From Planctomycetales bacterium (GTDB lineage Bacteria; Planctomycetota; Planctomycetia; Isosphaerales; Isosphaeraceae): a DNA stretch of 64,000 bases. Location: assembly GCA_027449865.1 (NCBI GenBank), contig DAIDKV010000082.1, positions 1 to 64,000 on the forward strand, read 5' to 3'. The notes under the pieces are model-generated. The model did not search any database and was not told the DNA's origin. It saw only the letters and a list, made by a program, of their open reading frames with translations. Every line of letters starts with the position of its first letter. Positions within the stretch are counted from its first letter, which is position 1. Both the position numbers and the translations under genes were made by a program. Of this stretch, positions 1 through 10,100 are shown piece after piece.

Positions 1-54
1 GAGAAGAGAGAGAACGATACCCTGGAAGGCTGGAGCATGGACGCGCGGCGATCC

Positions 55-95
55 CTCTCATTCTCGATTCTCCTTCCCCTGTAGGGAAATGAGAG
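55..95. repeat. 8-bp inverted repeat downstream of endonuclease V gene
   Basis: CTCTCATT (55-62) and AATGAGAG (88-95) can pair across a 25-nt loop. The surrounding 160 bases are GA/CT-rich and carry no convincing gene. The element lies just beyond the stop of the minus-strand endonuclease V gene, so it could be part of a terminator, but there is no clear T-tract. Confidence 0.3.
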
Positions 96-161
96 AGAGA
101 GAACACAACTCTCTCCTTCGCGGAGGCCCTCCGTTTTGTCGTCCCAATGGTTGCGTAACCC

Positions 162-851
162 TCATGTCTCGCCACGCCGACGAAGCTCGTTGACGAAATC
201 ATGAGCCATCCGCGTCGTGACGGGGAGCCGGTAGCGTGGGGTCGCGGCGAGTACCGCGGCGATCGCGCCGGGGAGATCGCAGAGGTGCCCCGGCGAGACA
301 AACAACGGCTTGACCCGGTCTCGCGTTCGGAGGACCGCACCAATCGTCGCCTCCCCGTCCGTCATTGGAGACCACTGGCCGCGCGTGGGGCCAGGCTCGT
401 CGAAATCGCCGAAGAGGTGCGACTTCGCGCACCCAATCGTCGGGATGCCCAGCCAGATCCCGAGATGCGAGGCCAGCCCGAGCCGTCTTGGATGCGCGAT
501 TCCCTGGCCGTCGCAGATCAGGATGTCAGGCTTCACCGAGAGCCTCGCAAACGCTTCCAGAACCGGCGGCGCCTCGCGGAAACTCAGCAAGCCCGGGATG
601 TACGGGAAGGTCGCCTCGGCCACCACGCCCGCCCGGTCGATCTCTTCGAGCGTGTCGGCTCGGAGCACGACCACCGCGGCGAAAAGAGTCGAACTGTACT
701 TGTTGAACGAGACGTCGGCGCCGCCGACCGTCGCATGGCGGCCGAGCGGCCGGTCGGCAATCACCCGACCCGCCAGCTCGCGCTGAAGGTCCCGCGCCGC
801 GGCCGGGTCGAGTCGCCAGGAATGATTCGGATGGCCCACCGACCCGCTCAT
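162..851 (-). CDS. nfi: Endonuclease V (deoxyinosine 3' endonuclease)
   Basis: The 229-residue product has the length and motifs of the endonuclease V family, which nicks DNA one phosphodiester bond 3' of deaminated bases such as hypoxanthine and so starts alternative excision repair in the cytoplasm. Visible family landmarks are GADVSF near residue 44 (first metal-binding Asp), FPYIPGLLSFRE around residues 82-93 (the wedge motif with its Glu) and DGQGIAHPRRLGLASH around 115-130. The start is an ATG preceded by GAGGA at suitable spacing. It is read away from the window edge and is followed by the threonine aldolase gene on the same strand, 22 bases upstream, so the two may be cotranscribed. 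Nothing is truncated. The family call is confident; physiological use is inferred from the family. Confidence 0.93.
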   Translation of the reverse strand: MSGSVGHPNHSWRLDPAAARDLQRELAGRVIADRPLGRHATVGGADVSFNKYSSTLFAAVVVLRADTLEEIDRAGVVAEATFPYIPGLLSFREAPPVLEAFARLSVKPDILICDGQGIAHPRRLGLASHLGIWLGIPTIGCAKSHLFGDFDEPGPTRGQWSPMTDGEATIGAVLRTRDRVKPLFVSPGHLCDLPGAIAAVLAATPRYRLPVTTRMAHDFVNELRRRGET

Positions 852-873
852 TCCATTCCTCTAAACCGTTCGG

Positions 874-1941
874 TCAATAGACCAGGGTCATGGCCGAGAC
901 CATCGCCGGTTCGATCCGTCGGATCAGGTCGGCGGCGTGCTCGGCCTGTTCTTCCGAGACGTCGAGGTGAGTGCAAGCTCGAAGAACCTGGGCACCAAGG
1001 ACGCTGACCAGGACGCCATGCGACCGCAAATAGGCGGCGACCTCGGCGGCCGTTCCAAGGGATGGGTCCACCTGGATCCAGATCAGGTTGGTCTCCACCG
1101 GCCCGGATTCGAGGGAGAGTCCCTCGGTGTCAACAACCGCCTCGGCGATCCGCTGGGCGTTCGCGTGATCCTCGGCGAGCCGCTCGACGTGGTTCTCCAG
1201 GGCGTGGAGCGCGGCGGCGGCCAGGATACCGGCCTGCCTCATCCCGCCTCCAAGAAGTTTCCGGAGCCGACGGGCTCGCCGGATCGTCTCGGCCGACCCG
1301 GCAAGCGCGGAGCCCACCGGCGCTCCGAGGCCCTTCGAGAAGCAAAGCGAGACGGTGTCGAAGTGCTGGGCCCATTCGCTCGCCGACACCCCCGAAGCCA
1401 CCACGGCATTCATGAGCCGGGCACCGTCCAGATGCATCCGCAAGTCGTGGGCCCTGGCCCACTGGGAGATGGCGGCCATCTCCGCGATCGGGTGAACGCG
1501 ACCGCCGGCGCGGTTGTGCGTGTTCTCCAGGCAGACGAGCCGGGTCCGGACGTAATGGGGGTCGTCGGGGCGGATCGCCTCGCGGAGATCGTTCAGGGTC
1601 ATCAGACCCCCTTCACCCTCGAAGGGACGCGCGGTCGCGCCCGAGAGCCGGGCGATCCCGCCCCCTTCCCAGACATAAACGTGCGACCGGGCCCCGCAGA
1701 GAACCTCATCACCCGGCTCGGTGTGAAGGCCGATGGCGATCTGATTGGCCATCGTCCCGGATGGAACGAAGACCGAAGCTTCCTTTCCCAGAAGCTCGGC
1801 CGTCCGACGTTCGAGCGCCCGGATGGTCGGGTCATCGCCGAGGACGTCGTCACCCACCTCCGCCTCGGCCATCGCCCGTCGCATGGCCGGAGTCGGCCGC
1901 GTGACCGTGTCCGATCGAAGGTCCATCATCGCCCCTTGCAT
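874..1941 (-). CDS. ltaE: Low-specificity L-threonine aldolase
   Basis: This is a PLP-dependent fold-type I enzyme that cleaves L-threonine or L-allo-threonine to glycine and acetaldehyde. The mature start MQGAMMDLRSDTVT carries the family's N-terminal DLRSDT signature. VPSGTMANQ (cofactor phosphate loop), MHLDGAR (Asp that contacts the PLP pyridine nitrogen) and CFSKGLGAPVG (Schiff-base Lys) follow in the expected order. The ORF track starts 16 codons earlier, but the ATG at 1941 has GAGGAG six bases upstream and gives a 355-residue protein, normal for the family. The gene lies upstream of nfi with a 22-base gap. It is divergent from the UbiD-family gene, about 320 bases apart; the space between holds the 16-codon N-terminal extension and otherwise no evident gene. 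Confidence 0.93.
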   Translation of the reverse strand: MQGAMMDLRSDTVTRPTPAMRRAMAEAEVGDDVLGDDPTIRALERRTAELLGKEASVFVPSGTMANQIAIGLHTEPGDEVLCGARSHVYVWEGGGIARLSGATARPFEGEGGLMTLNDLREAIRPDDPHYVRTRLVCLENTHNRAGGRVHPIAEMAAISQWARAHDLRMHLDGARLMNAVVASGVSASEWAQHFDTVSLCFSKGLGAPVGSALAGSAETIRRARRLRKLLGGGMRQAGILAAAALHALENHVERLAEDHANAQRIAEAVVDTEGLSLESGPVETNLIWIQVDPSLGTAAEVAAYLRSHGVLVSVLGAQVLRACTHLDVSEEQAEHAADLIRRIEPAMVSAMTLVY

Positions 1942-2258
1942 CGTCGGCTCCTCGACCCGGGATCGTCTCGCTGGCTCGACATTCCTCAACCCGATTCTAT
2001 CCGGGACGGCGGAGGTTGTCAGGAGATCGGCGCCCCTGGAATTCCCGAGCGTCCTCCGGTTTCCTGTACGGCCTGCAAACCAGATCCACCCAGGGACCTC
2101 CCGCTCCCGAGGTGCCGGGCGGCCGGCGCGACCACATCCCCTCCAGGCTTGCGAATCGCGTCGAATCCCTTGAACCTCGACGGTCCTCTCCTGGAATCGC
2201 CCGGTCGATCGACTACAGTGATCCTGGAATTAGATCGAGACTCCGGGGGCCTGGCGTG

Positions 2259-4088
2259 ATGGGTTATCGTTCGCTGTCGGAATGCGTCCGCGACCTCCAG
2301 CGGACGGGGCAATTGCTGGCGATCGACGCGGAAGTCGACCCGTATCTTGAGGTCGCGGCGATCCAGCGGCGCGTTTATCAGGCGGGCGGGCCGGCGCTGC
2401 TGTTTCGGAGGGTCCGGGGGACGGCGTTCCCAGTGCTGGGAAACCTTTTTGGGACGCTCGACCGCTCGCGCTTCCTCTTTCGGGATACGCTCGACGCGGT
2501 CCGCCGACTGGTCGAGTTGAAGGCCGATCCTGGGGCGTTCGGACGGAATCCCTGGAAATACCGGGGCGTCCCGCGCACGCTCTGGCGGCTCTTGCCGAGG
2601 CGGGTCGGAACGGGTCCGATCCTCGCGAATCGAACCCGGATCGGGGCACTCCCTCCGATCCAGTGCTGGCCGATGGACGGCGGCCCGTTCGTCACGCTCC
2701 CACAGGTCTATACCGAGGACCCCGATCGACCCGGGTTGGGGAAGTCGAACCTGGGCATGTACCGTGTTCAGCTTGGCGGCAACGCCTACGAACCGGACCG
2801 CGAGATTGGCCTCCATTACCAGATTCATCGGGGGATCGGCGTCCACCACGCCGCCGCGATCCGGCGGGGCGAGCCACTTCGGGTGAACGTCTTCGTCGGC
2901 GGTCCTCCGGCGATGACCGTCGCCGCGGTGATGCCGCTACCCGAGGGCCTGCCCGAACTGGCCTTCGCCGGGGCGCTCGGAGGACGTCGGATCGCGATGG
3001 TCGCGCCCGAGGGCGCCCTCGCCATGCCCGCCGAGGCCGATTTCGTGATCTGCGGGACCGTCGATCCCCATCGTCGAAAGCCCGAAGGCCCCTTCGGCGA
3101 CCACCTGGGATATTACAGTCTGACTCATGATTTTCCCGTTCTGCGTGTCGATCGGGTTTACCACCGAGATGGAGCGATCTGGCCGTTCACGTCGGTCGGA
3201 CGGCCGCCGCAGGAAGACACCTCGTTCGGCGACCTGATCCACGAACTGACCGGCCCGGTGATTCCCAGCGTGATCCCAGGGGTCCGGGCGGTCCACGCCG
3301 TCGACGCGGCGGGCGTCCATCCGCTCCTCCTCGCGATCGCGAGCGAGCGATACGTTCCGGATGCTCCGGAGCGACGGCCGCAGGAGATCCTCACCACCGC
3401 CAACGCGATTCTCGGACAGGGGCAGCTCTCGCTGGCGAAATACCTCTGGATCGTCGCCCACGAGGACGATCCCAGGCTCGATATCCACGACATCCCTGCC
3501 TTCTTCACGCACGTTCTGCGACGTGTGGACTGGACGAACGACCTGCATTTTCAGACGCGAACGACCATCGACACGCTCGACTATTCGGGTCACGGGCTCA
3601 ACCAGGGCTCGAAGGTCGTGATCGCCGCGGCCGGTCCTAGCCGCCGTGGCCTGCCCACGGAGATCCCCCCTGGACTGAATCTCCCCGACGGATTCCGCGA
3701 GCCAAGAATCGCCATGCCCGGAATTCTCGTCATTCAGGGGCCGAGATACGTCGACGGCAACCAGGACCTGAATACGTTTGGCCGTGCCTTCCGACCCGAC
3801 GACCCGATCCGTGCCTTCCCGATGATCGTGATCGCGGACGACAGCGACTTCGCCGCGAGCGACGTCCGTAACTTCCTCTGGGTCACGTTCACGCGATCCG
3901 ACCCGGCCTCGGACATCGAAGGGATCGACTCCTTCGTCGACCGGAAGCACTGGGGATGTCGCGGGCCGATGGTCATCGACGCCCGGATCAAGCCGAGGCA
4001 TGCTCCTCCCCTGATCGACGACCCCGAGGTCGAGCGCGGAGTGGACGCCCTGGCCGCGCCTGGCGGACCACTCCACGGAGTCTATTGA
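2259..4088 (+). CDS. UbiD-family decarboxylase (possibly menaquinone pathway)
   Basis: A 609-residue UbiD-type protein. The family uses prenylated FMN, made by a UbiX partner, to decarboxylate aromatic or alpha,beta-unsaturated acids. The diagnostic block is PEGPFGDHLGYYS near residue 275, with an upstream LGMYRVQ segment and a downstream HDFPVLRV segment typical of UbiD. At about 610 residues it is longer than the roughly 490-residue enterobacterial UbiD and closer to the long variants linked to futalosine-route menaquinone synthesis, so that role is possible but unproven. No ubiX/flavin prenyltransferase gene is in the window. I chose the ATG at 2259; the track's extra 81 N-terminal residues are arginine/proline-rich and lie outside the conserved domain. 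It converges on the giant repeat-protein gene. Confidence 0.8.
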   Translation: MGYRSLSECVRDLQRTGQLLAIDAEVDPYLEVAAIQRRVYQAGGPALLFRRVRGTAFPVLGNLFGTLDRSRFLFRDTLDAVRRLVELKADPGAFGRNPWKYRGVPRTLWRLLPRRVGTGPILANRTRIGALPPIQCWPMDGGPFVTLPQVYTEDPDRPGLGKSNLGMYRVQLGGNAYEPDREIGLHYQIHRGIGVHHAAAIRRGEPLRVNVFVGGPPAMTVAAVMPLPEGLPELAFAGALGGRRIAMVAPEGALAMPAEADFVICGTVDPHRRKPEGPFGDHLGYYSLTHDFPVLRVDRVYHRDGAIWPFTSVGRPPQEDTSFGDLIHELTGPVIPSVIPGVRAVHAVDAAGVHPLLLAIASERYVPDAPERRPQEILTTANAILGQGQLSLAKYLWIVAHEDDPRLDIHDIPAFFTHVLRRVDWTNDLHFQTRTTIDTLDYSGHGLNQGSKVVIAAAGPSRRGLPTEIPPGLNLPDGFREPRIAMPGILVIQGPRYVDGNQDLNTFGRAFRPDDPIRAFPMIVIADDSDFAASDVRNFLWVTFTRSDPASDIEGIDSFVDRKHWGCRGPMVIDARIKPRHAPPLIDDPEVERGVDALAAPGGPLHGVY

Positions 4089-4141
4089 TCCACGCGGCCA
4101 GTGACGTTGTCGCCTTTTTGGAATCCTGGTCCTGGGTTCGA

Positions 4142-7100
4142 TCATCGTCCGTGGCGGTGTCGATGAGTCGTGGTCAGGATTCCGAGGGCCGTTAGCATGG
4201 TCTGGTGAGGCTTCGCGGTCGCCGGATGGTGGATTCCGGGCGAGGTCGCGACCATCGGATGTCGGGCACGGAACACCGAGGCCGGGCCGGACGGGTGCTT
4301 CCTCTCGCTGGCCATCGCCTGACGGTGCTGCGGGCTGTTGCCGACGAAGAACGAGCGGTCAGCCAAAACCGGCGCCGAACTGCTGGGTGCGTAGGTCGTC
4401 GTCCCGACGACCGCTCCGTCGTAGCGAACCACGATCGTCTTGTTGAAAACGACGCGACCCTTCACGTTGAACGTGGCCTGGCCGCTGGCGTCGAGGTTGA
4501 CCGAGGCGATCGGCAGGCCGTCGGCCAGGAGCGTGACGGGGCCGACCGGCGTCGAGGCGCCCGAGGTTCCGCTGGCGACCGTCACCGAGACCTTCAGACG
4601 GGTATTCCGGCCTCCAAGCGAGGCTGGAACGGTCGAGGGCAGCGGCAGGTAGATGGGCGTCACCGAGATCGCCGTGTTCACTGTTACAGGAGCCAGCGGG
4701 TTGGTGGTCACCAGCGTCGTCTGCGCCGAGGAGTGGCTCGGCGCCACGCCGCCGCTCGACGAGGTGAACGCCGCCGTGAACGAGTGGTCGCCCTGCGAGA
4801 GATCGGGCAGGCTAAGTGTCGCCACGCCCGAGGTCGAGAGCGGCACCGTGCCAATCGCCTTGCCCCCGTCGAAGAACTCAACCTGGCCCGTTGGGTCGGC
4901 CGTCCCCGCACCGACCAGGGCCGAGAGCGTGATGACCGATTGCGAGTAGGCCGAGGCTGGGGCGACCAGCGTGATCGACGAGGCGAGGACCCCCACGCCC
5001 TGGACAGCCACCGATGTCGAGGCCGAGCCACCGCCGTCGTAATTGGCGTCGCCCGAATTATAGGTGAACGCGATCGAGTGATCGCCCGGGGCGAGCGTGC
5101 TGAGCGTCAGGACGGCCCGGCCGTCCACCAGCGGGACGTTCGAGGCGAGCGTGGTGCCAGTGGTCGTGTCGGTGAAGCTGGCCGTTCCGGTCGGCACGGC
5201 GCTACCGGGCGTCGCCGGGAGGACCGAGCCGATGAAGGAGACCGGCTGGCCGGCGGCGACCGTCGGCGTCGAGGTCGCGATCTGGACCATGGGCGTGGCC
5301 TTCGTCACCGTGACGGTCGCCGTGTTCTGGCTCCTCTCGAAGGCCATGGTCCCACTGAACAGCGCGGTGACGGTGTCCGACCCGGTCGGCAAGCTGGGCA
5401 CCTGCAGCGAGGCGTTGCCATTGGCATCGATGGGGACAAGGCCGAGGAAGGTGTTGCTCCCCAACAGATAAAAGGCAACGTTGCCGGTCGGCGCGATCGA
5501 CGTGCCGGTGGTGATCACCTTCGCAAGGAACTGGGCCGTCTGGCCGTAGGACACCGGACCTGGAGTGGCCTGAAGCGTGGTTGTCGTCGGCGCCGGGATG
5601 TACAGGACGACGTCGGCGCCCGAGGCCCCGCCGGAATAACTGAGGAAATAGGTCTGGCCGCCGAGCGTAATGCTGGAGCCCTCGGGGAGCCCGTTGAACG
5701 TCCCGGCGATCGCCGCGCCGCCAGGGTTGGAAATCAGGGTGTAGACCGATCCCGGCTGGGCCGCCAGGGCGCCCAGCGACTGGAGCTGGAGCGTCGAGCC
5801 CGAGAGGTTGATCGGCGATTGAGGCCCGACCGACGCGGGGACGATCTGGATCTGCGAGTAATCGGTACCGGCGATCGGCTGCTGGCCGGCGACCGAGGGG
5901 CCGCCCAGGCCGAAGACAAACGTCTCGCCAGAACCGGGGTTCACCGAGGTGAAGTGGAGGATGCCAGCGGACGTCGGACTCCCGGGCGAGATCGTGCCGT
6001 TGCCGGTCGAGACGTAGGCGCCGACGGTCCCCTGGCCACTCGCCCCGTTGATCGTCCCTCCGGAGTCGGAGACGCCCGGCAGGACCGCGCCGGGGGCGAC
6101 GGTCAGTGTCGCGGAGGCGGCGACCGCGATCGGGGAGGTCAGGCCGGCGGCGAGATGGCCCGAGGCGATCATGGTGCCGGTGTTGTCGTTGACCTGTCCG
6201 GCCTGGAACTTCGGGCCGCCGTCGAGAGTGAGAACCCCGGCGCCGGTGCTGTTGAACGTCATTGAGGAGACCGATCCGGCGATCGTCCCCGACTGGCTCA
6301 CGCTGACGCCGATGGTCTGGCTGGGAGTGGAGAGCGTCGAGGTGGCGTCGGCCAGCAGGGTGTCGGCCTGGAGGTTGAAGGGCTCCTGCACCGGCCCGTT
6401 CTGGCCGAAAATCCCGCCGGAGTTGGTGATCTGGATGCCGTATCCGGGCGCGGTGCCGGTCTGGCCCGAGGTCCCGGCGTAGACCGGTGTGGCCGAGAGG
6501 ACGGCCTCGGTGAAGAGCTTGGAGCCGATCCCGTCGATCAGGAGGCCAGAGTTGCCGCCGCCGGTGCCGTTGCCGCCGGTGCCGTTGACGGAGAAGGTAC
6601 CGGTGTTGCTGCCGTTCCAGAGGAGCTGGCCGCCGGCGGTCAGCGCGACGCCCGAACTGCCGGTCGAGTTCGAGCCGCCGCCGCCGGTGCCGGCGACAGC
6701 CATCGAGGCGCCTGTCGAGGTGATCGCCGAGCCGGTGCCGGTCACGAAGAGGCCGTCGTCCTGGCCGATCCCGTAATTCCCGCCGTACGCGGTGATCGAG
6801 AGGGCGCCGGCGGTCGAGGTGATCGAGGCGCCCGAGTCAACGCGGACGCCGACATCGTAGCCCTGCGAGCCGTTGGAGCCGCCGCCGGTCCCGGTGAGGG
6901 TGAGGCCCGGGGCTGTGATCTTCGTCGAGGAGTTGCCGGAGACCAGGACGCCGGCATCGTTCCCACCGCCGCTCCCGCCGTAGCCGTAGAGCTTCAGCGG
7001 GCCGGTCGTGTTGATCTGGCCGCTGGACGTCACGGCGATCCCGACGTCGTTCCCGGCGTCGCCGGCGTGCCCCTTGCCGTACCCGTAGATCAAGAACCCG

Positions 7101-10100
7101 CCGTTGCCTCCGAGGCTGCCGTTGGTGCTCACCTGAACGCCGTCGCTGTACCCGTTGCCCGGGCCCCCGGTCCCGTTGATCGAGCCCTGGGCCGTCACGG
7201 CGACGATCTTGCCGCCGTTGGAGACCTGGACGCCGACGTCGCCGCCTCCGTCGCTCGCGGAGCCGCCGCCGGTGCCGTTCAGCGTGATCGCGCCGCCGCC
7301 GGAGGTGATCTGGGCGCCGGTCCCGCTGAGGTATCCGTTGACGGAGACGCCGACGCTGCCGCCGCCCTGGCCGCCCTGGCCGGTGACCGTCACGGTCCCG
7401 GTTGAGCCGGCCGAGACGTTCGACCCGGTGGCGATGTAGACGCCGAAGTCGGTGGAGTCGGCCGAGGTGCCGCCGCCGGTCCCGGTGATGGTGAGGTCGC
7501 CCGAGCTGGTCGTGGCCGTCGAGCCGTTGGCCAGCTTCACCCCCGCGTTGTTGCCCTGACTGGCCGTCCCGCCCTTGCCGGTGATGGTGAGGGTTCCCGT
7601 CCCGGTCTCGCTGATCGTCCCGCCGGAGTCGTAGACGCCGATGCTCTGCGAGCCGTCGCTCGACTGGCCGCCGGTCCCGTTGAGGACGATCGAGCCGGAA
7701 GTCGTCGAGGTGATTGTGGACTCGTCGATGTGGACGCCGAAATCCTTCGAGCCGCCGACGCCCCCCGCGCCCTGGATCGAGACGTTGCCGCCGACCACCG
7801 GCGTCGGGCCCGGCGTGCCCGTCGTGATCTGCCCAGATCGGACGATGATCCCGGCGTTCGATCCCTGGCCCGAAGCCGAGCCGCCTCCGGTCCCGACCAC
7901 CGTCACGCCGCCCTGAGTCGACTCGATGGCGCCGGAGGAGTTGAGCAAGATGCCGTAAGAGTAGTAGCCTCCCTGCCCGCCGATCCCGGTCACCGAGACA
8001 TCCCCGGTGGTCGTCGTCTGGATCGTCCCGCCGAGGACCAGGATTCCGATGTCGTTGGAGCTACTATCGGCCGCCGAGGCGCCGCCCGTTCCTTTGACGG
8101 TGAGCTGGCCACTCGTCGCGTGGATCGCACCGTTTTCGACGAAGATCCCCTTGTTATTGTCCGACGGCTGGCCGCCAGCCGAGAGCGCGGAGCCGCCGGT
8201 CCCCGTCACGGTCACGTTGCCGGTCCCAGTGGTCCCGATGGTCCCGGTGAGCTGGACGCCATAGTTGTTGATCGCGCCCGACCCGCCGGTACCGGTGACG
8301 ATCAGGTTGCCGGAACCGGTCGCCGTGATGGTCGAGCCCGACATGTCGCGGATGCCGATGTTCTGACCGCCGGTTCCCGTGTCGCCGCCGGTGCCGGCGA
8401 CCGTGACCGAGCCACCCCCCGAGGTGATCGTCGAGTTTAGGACCAGGGAGATGCCGATTTCGTAGCCGCCGCCAACCGACGTGCCGCCAGTGCCGGTGAC
8501 CGAGACCGTCCCGGTCCCCGTTGCTTCGACGGTCGTGCCATTGTAGAGGTAGATACCGTAGGCGACGGCCTGTTGACCGGCCGAGGCGCCACCCGTCCCG
8601 ACGAGCGAGAGATCGCCGGAGCCGCTCGACTTGATCGTCGCCTTCTTGGCATAGATCCCCTGATCGGCGGAGGCCGACGTGGTGGCCGACGTCTCGGCGC
8701 CGCCGATGCCCGTGATCGAGACGTTCCCGTTTCCGCCCGGCGAGAGGGTCTGGCTATTGAGGAAGACGCCCCGATCCCGATTTTTCCCCTGTCCGCCGGT
8801 GCCGGCGATCGTGACGTCGCCGCCGACCGTCATGGTTGAGCTACCGATGTAGACGCCGGCATTATAGCTGCCGGTCGCCCCGCCGTTGCCGCCGTATCCG
8901 GTGATGAAGAGTGCGCCCGTCCCGCCGGGAGAGACCGATGCACCGGTCAGGTTGACGCCGACGTTGTTCGTGGCGCCCGCCTGGCTGCCGCCGGTTCCCT
9001 TGATGGTGAGGTTGCCCCCGGCCGTCGTCGCGGTGGCGCTCGAGTCGATGGCCACGCCCTGGTTCTGGTTGTTGCCCACGCCGCCGGTCCCGGTGATCGA
9101 GGTCGATCCGGTGCCCGTGACGGTGATCGAGGCGTTGGTGCTCAGGTCGACGCCGTAATTATGGTTCGAGGTGGAGCCGGTGCCGCCGCCGGCCCCACTC
9201 AGCGAGATGTTGCCGTTGTCCGAATGGACGATCCCGCCATTCGTCACGAAGACGCCGGTGGCATAGTAGCTGCCGGCGCCGCCGGTCCCGTTGATCGTCA
9301 CATCGCCCGATCCGGTCGCCTGGACCTGCCCGCCGCTCCAGACCACGACCCCGGCATCGCCGTTGGCGGTCGCCGAGCCGCCGCCGGTCCCCGTGATGGT
9401 GAGGTTGCCGTCGGCCGACCGGAACGTCCCGCTGGCACTCGCGTAGACGCCCGACTCTACGTAAGTGCCGCCGCCGCCGGTGCCGTTGACGGTCAGGTTA
9501 CCGGAACTGGTCGCCTGGACTGTGCCGCTGCTGTTGACGGCGGCCCCGAAGTTATGCTTGCCGGTCGTCGTGGACAGGGCGGTGCCCGTTACGACGACGT
9601 TGCCGCCCGTCTGGAGCGATGAGCCGCCGGTGACCATCACGCCGTCGTTGTAATTCGTCCCGCCGCCGCCGGTCCCGTTGATCGTCACATCGCCCGAGGT
9701 CGAGGACGCCGTCGCGCTGGTGGTGAGCAGCACGCCGTAATTGTTCGCCGCGGTCGCCGTCGCATCGCCGAGACCGGTGATACTGAGCGTGCCGGCCCCG
9801 CCCGCCGTGACGGCCGTGCTCGAGTCGGAGATCCGGATGCCCGTGCCGTTGTAGGATCCACTCCCGGCCGTACCGTCGAGCGTGATGTTGCCCGAGACGG
9901 TGGACTTCACCGAAGAGGCGCCGTTGATCTGGATGCCATCGTTGTCGTGGCCCCCAGCGCCGGCGTTTCCGCCCGTGCCCTTGATCGAGATCGGGCCGGT
10001 GGCCGTTTGGATCGACGAGTTGTTGACCCAGACGCCCTGGTTGTTATTCCCCCCGGCGCTGGCGCCTCCGGTCCCGATCAGCGCGATGCCGCCGGTCCCG

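Noticed and set aside
937-2259. 440-residue plus ORF overlapping threonine aldolase
   Set aside because: It is antisense to an enzyme with complete active-site motifs and has arginine/proline-rich shadow composition.
2625-2645. GAATCGAACCCGGATC, resembling a tRNA T-arm
   Set aside because: It lies inside the UbiD-family coding frame, and I found no acceptor stem or anticodon arm at the right distance on either strand.
2937-4145. 402-residue minus ORF over the UbiD-family gene
   Set aside because: Antisense to the PEGPFGDH-containing frame, with no family-like segments.
4205-6265. Long plus-strand ORF (686 residues) opposite the giant repeat protein
   Set aside because: It is rich in Arg, Gly and Asp with no recognisable domain and lies in antisense over Ig-like and repeat coding sequence. 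GC-rich third positions of the true frame keep this antisense frame open. The same holds for other plus ORFs between 4.4 and 12.9 kb, for example 7730-8440 and 10547-12139.
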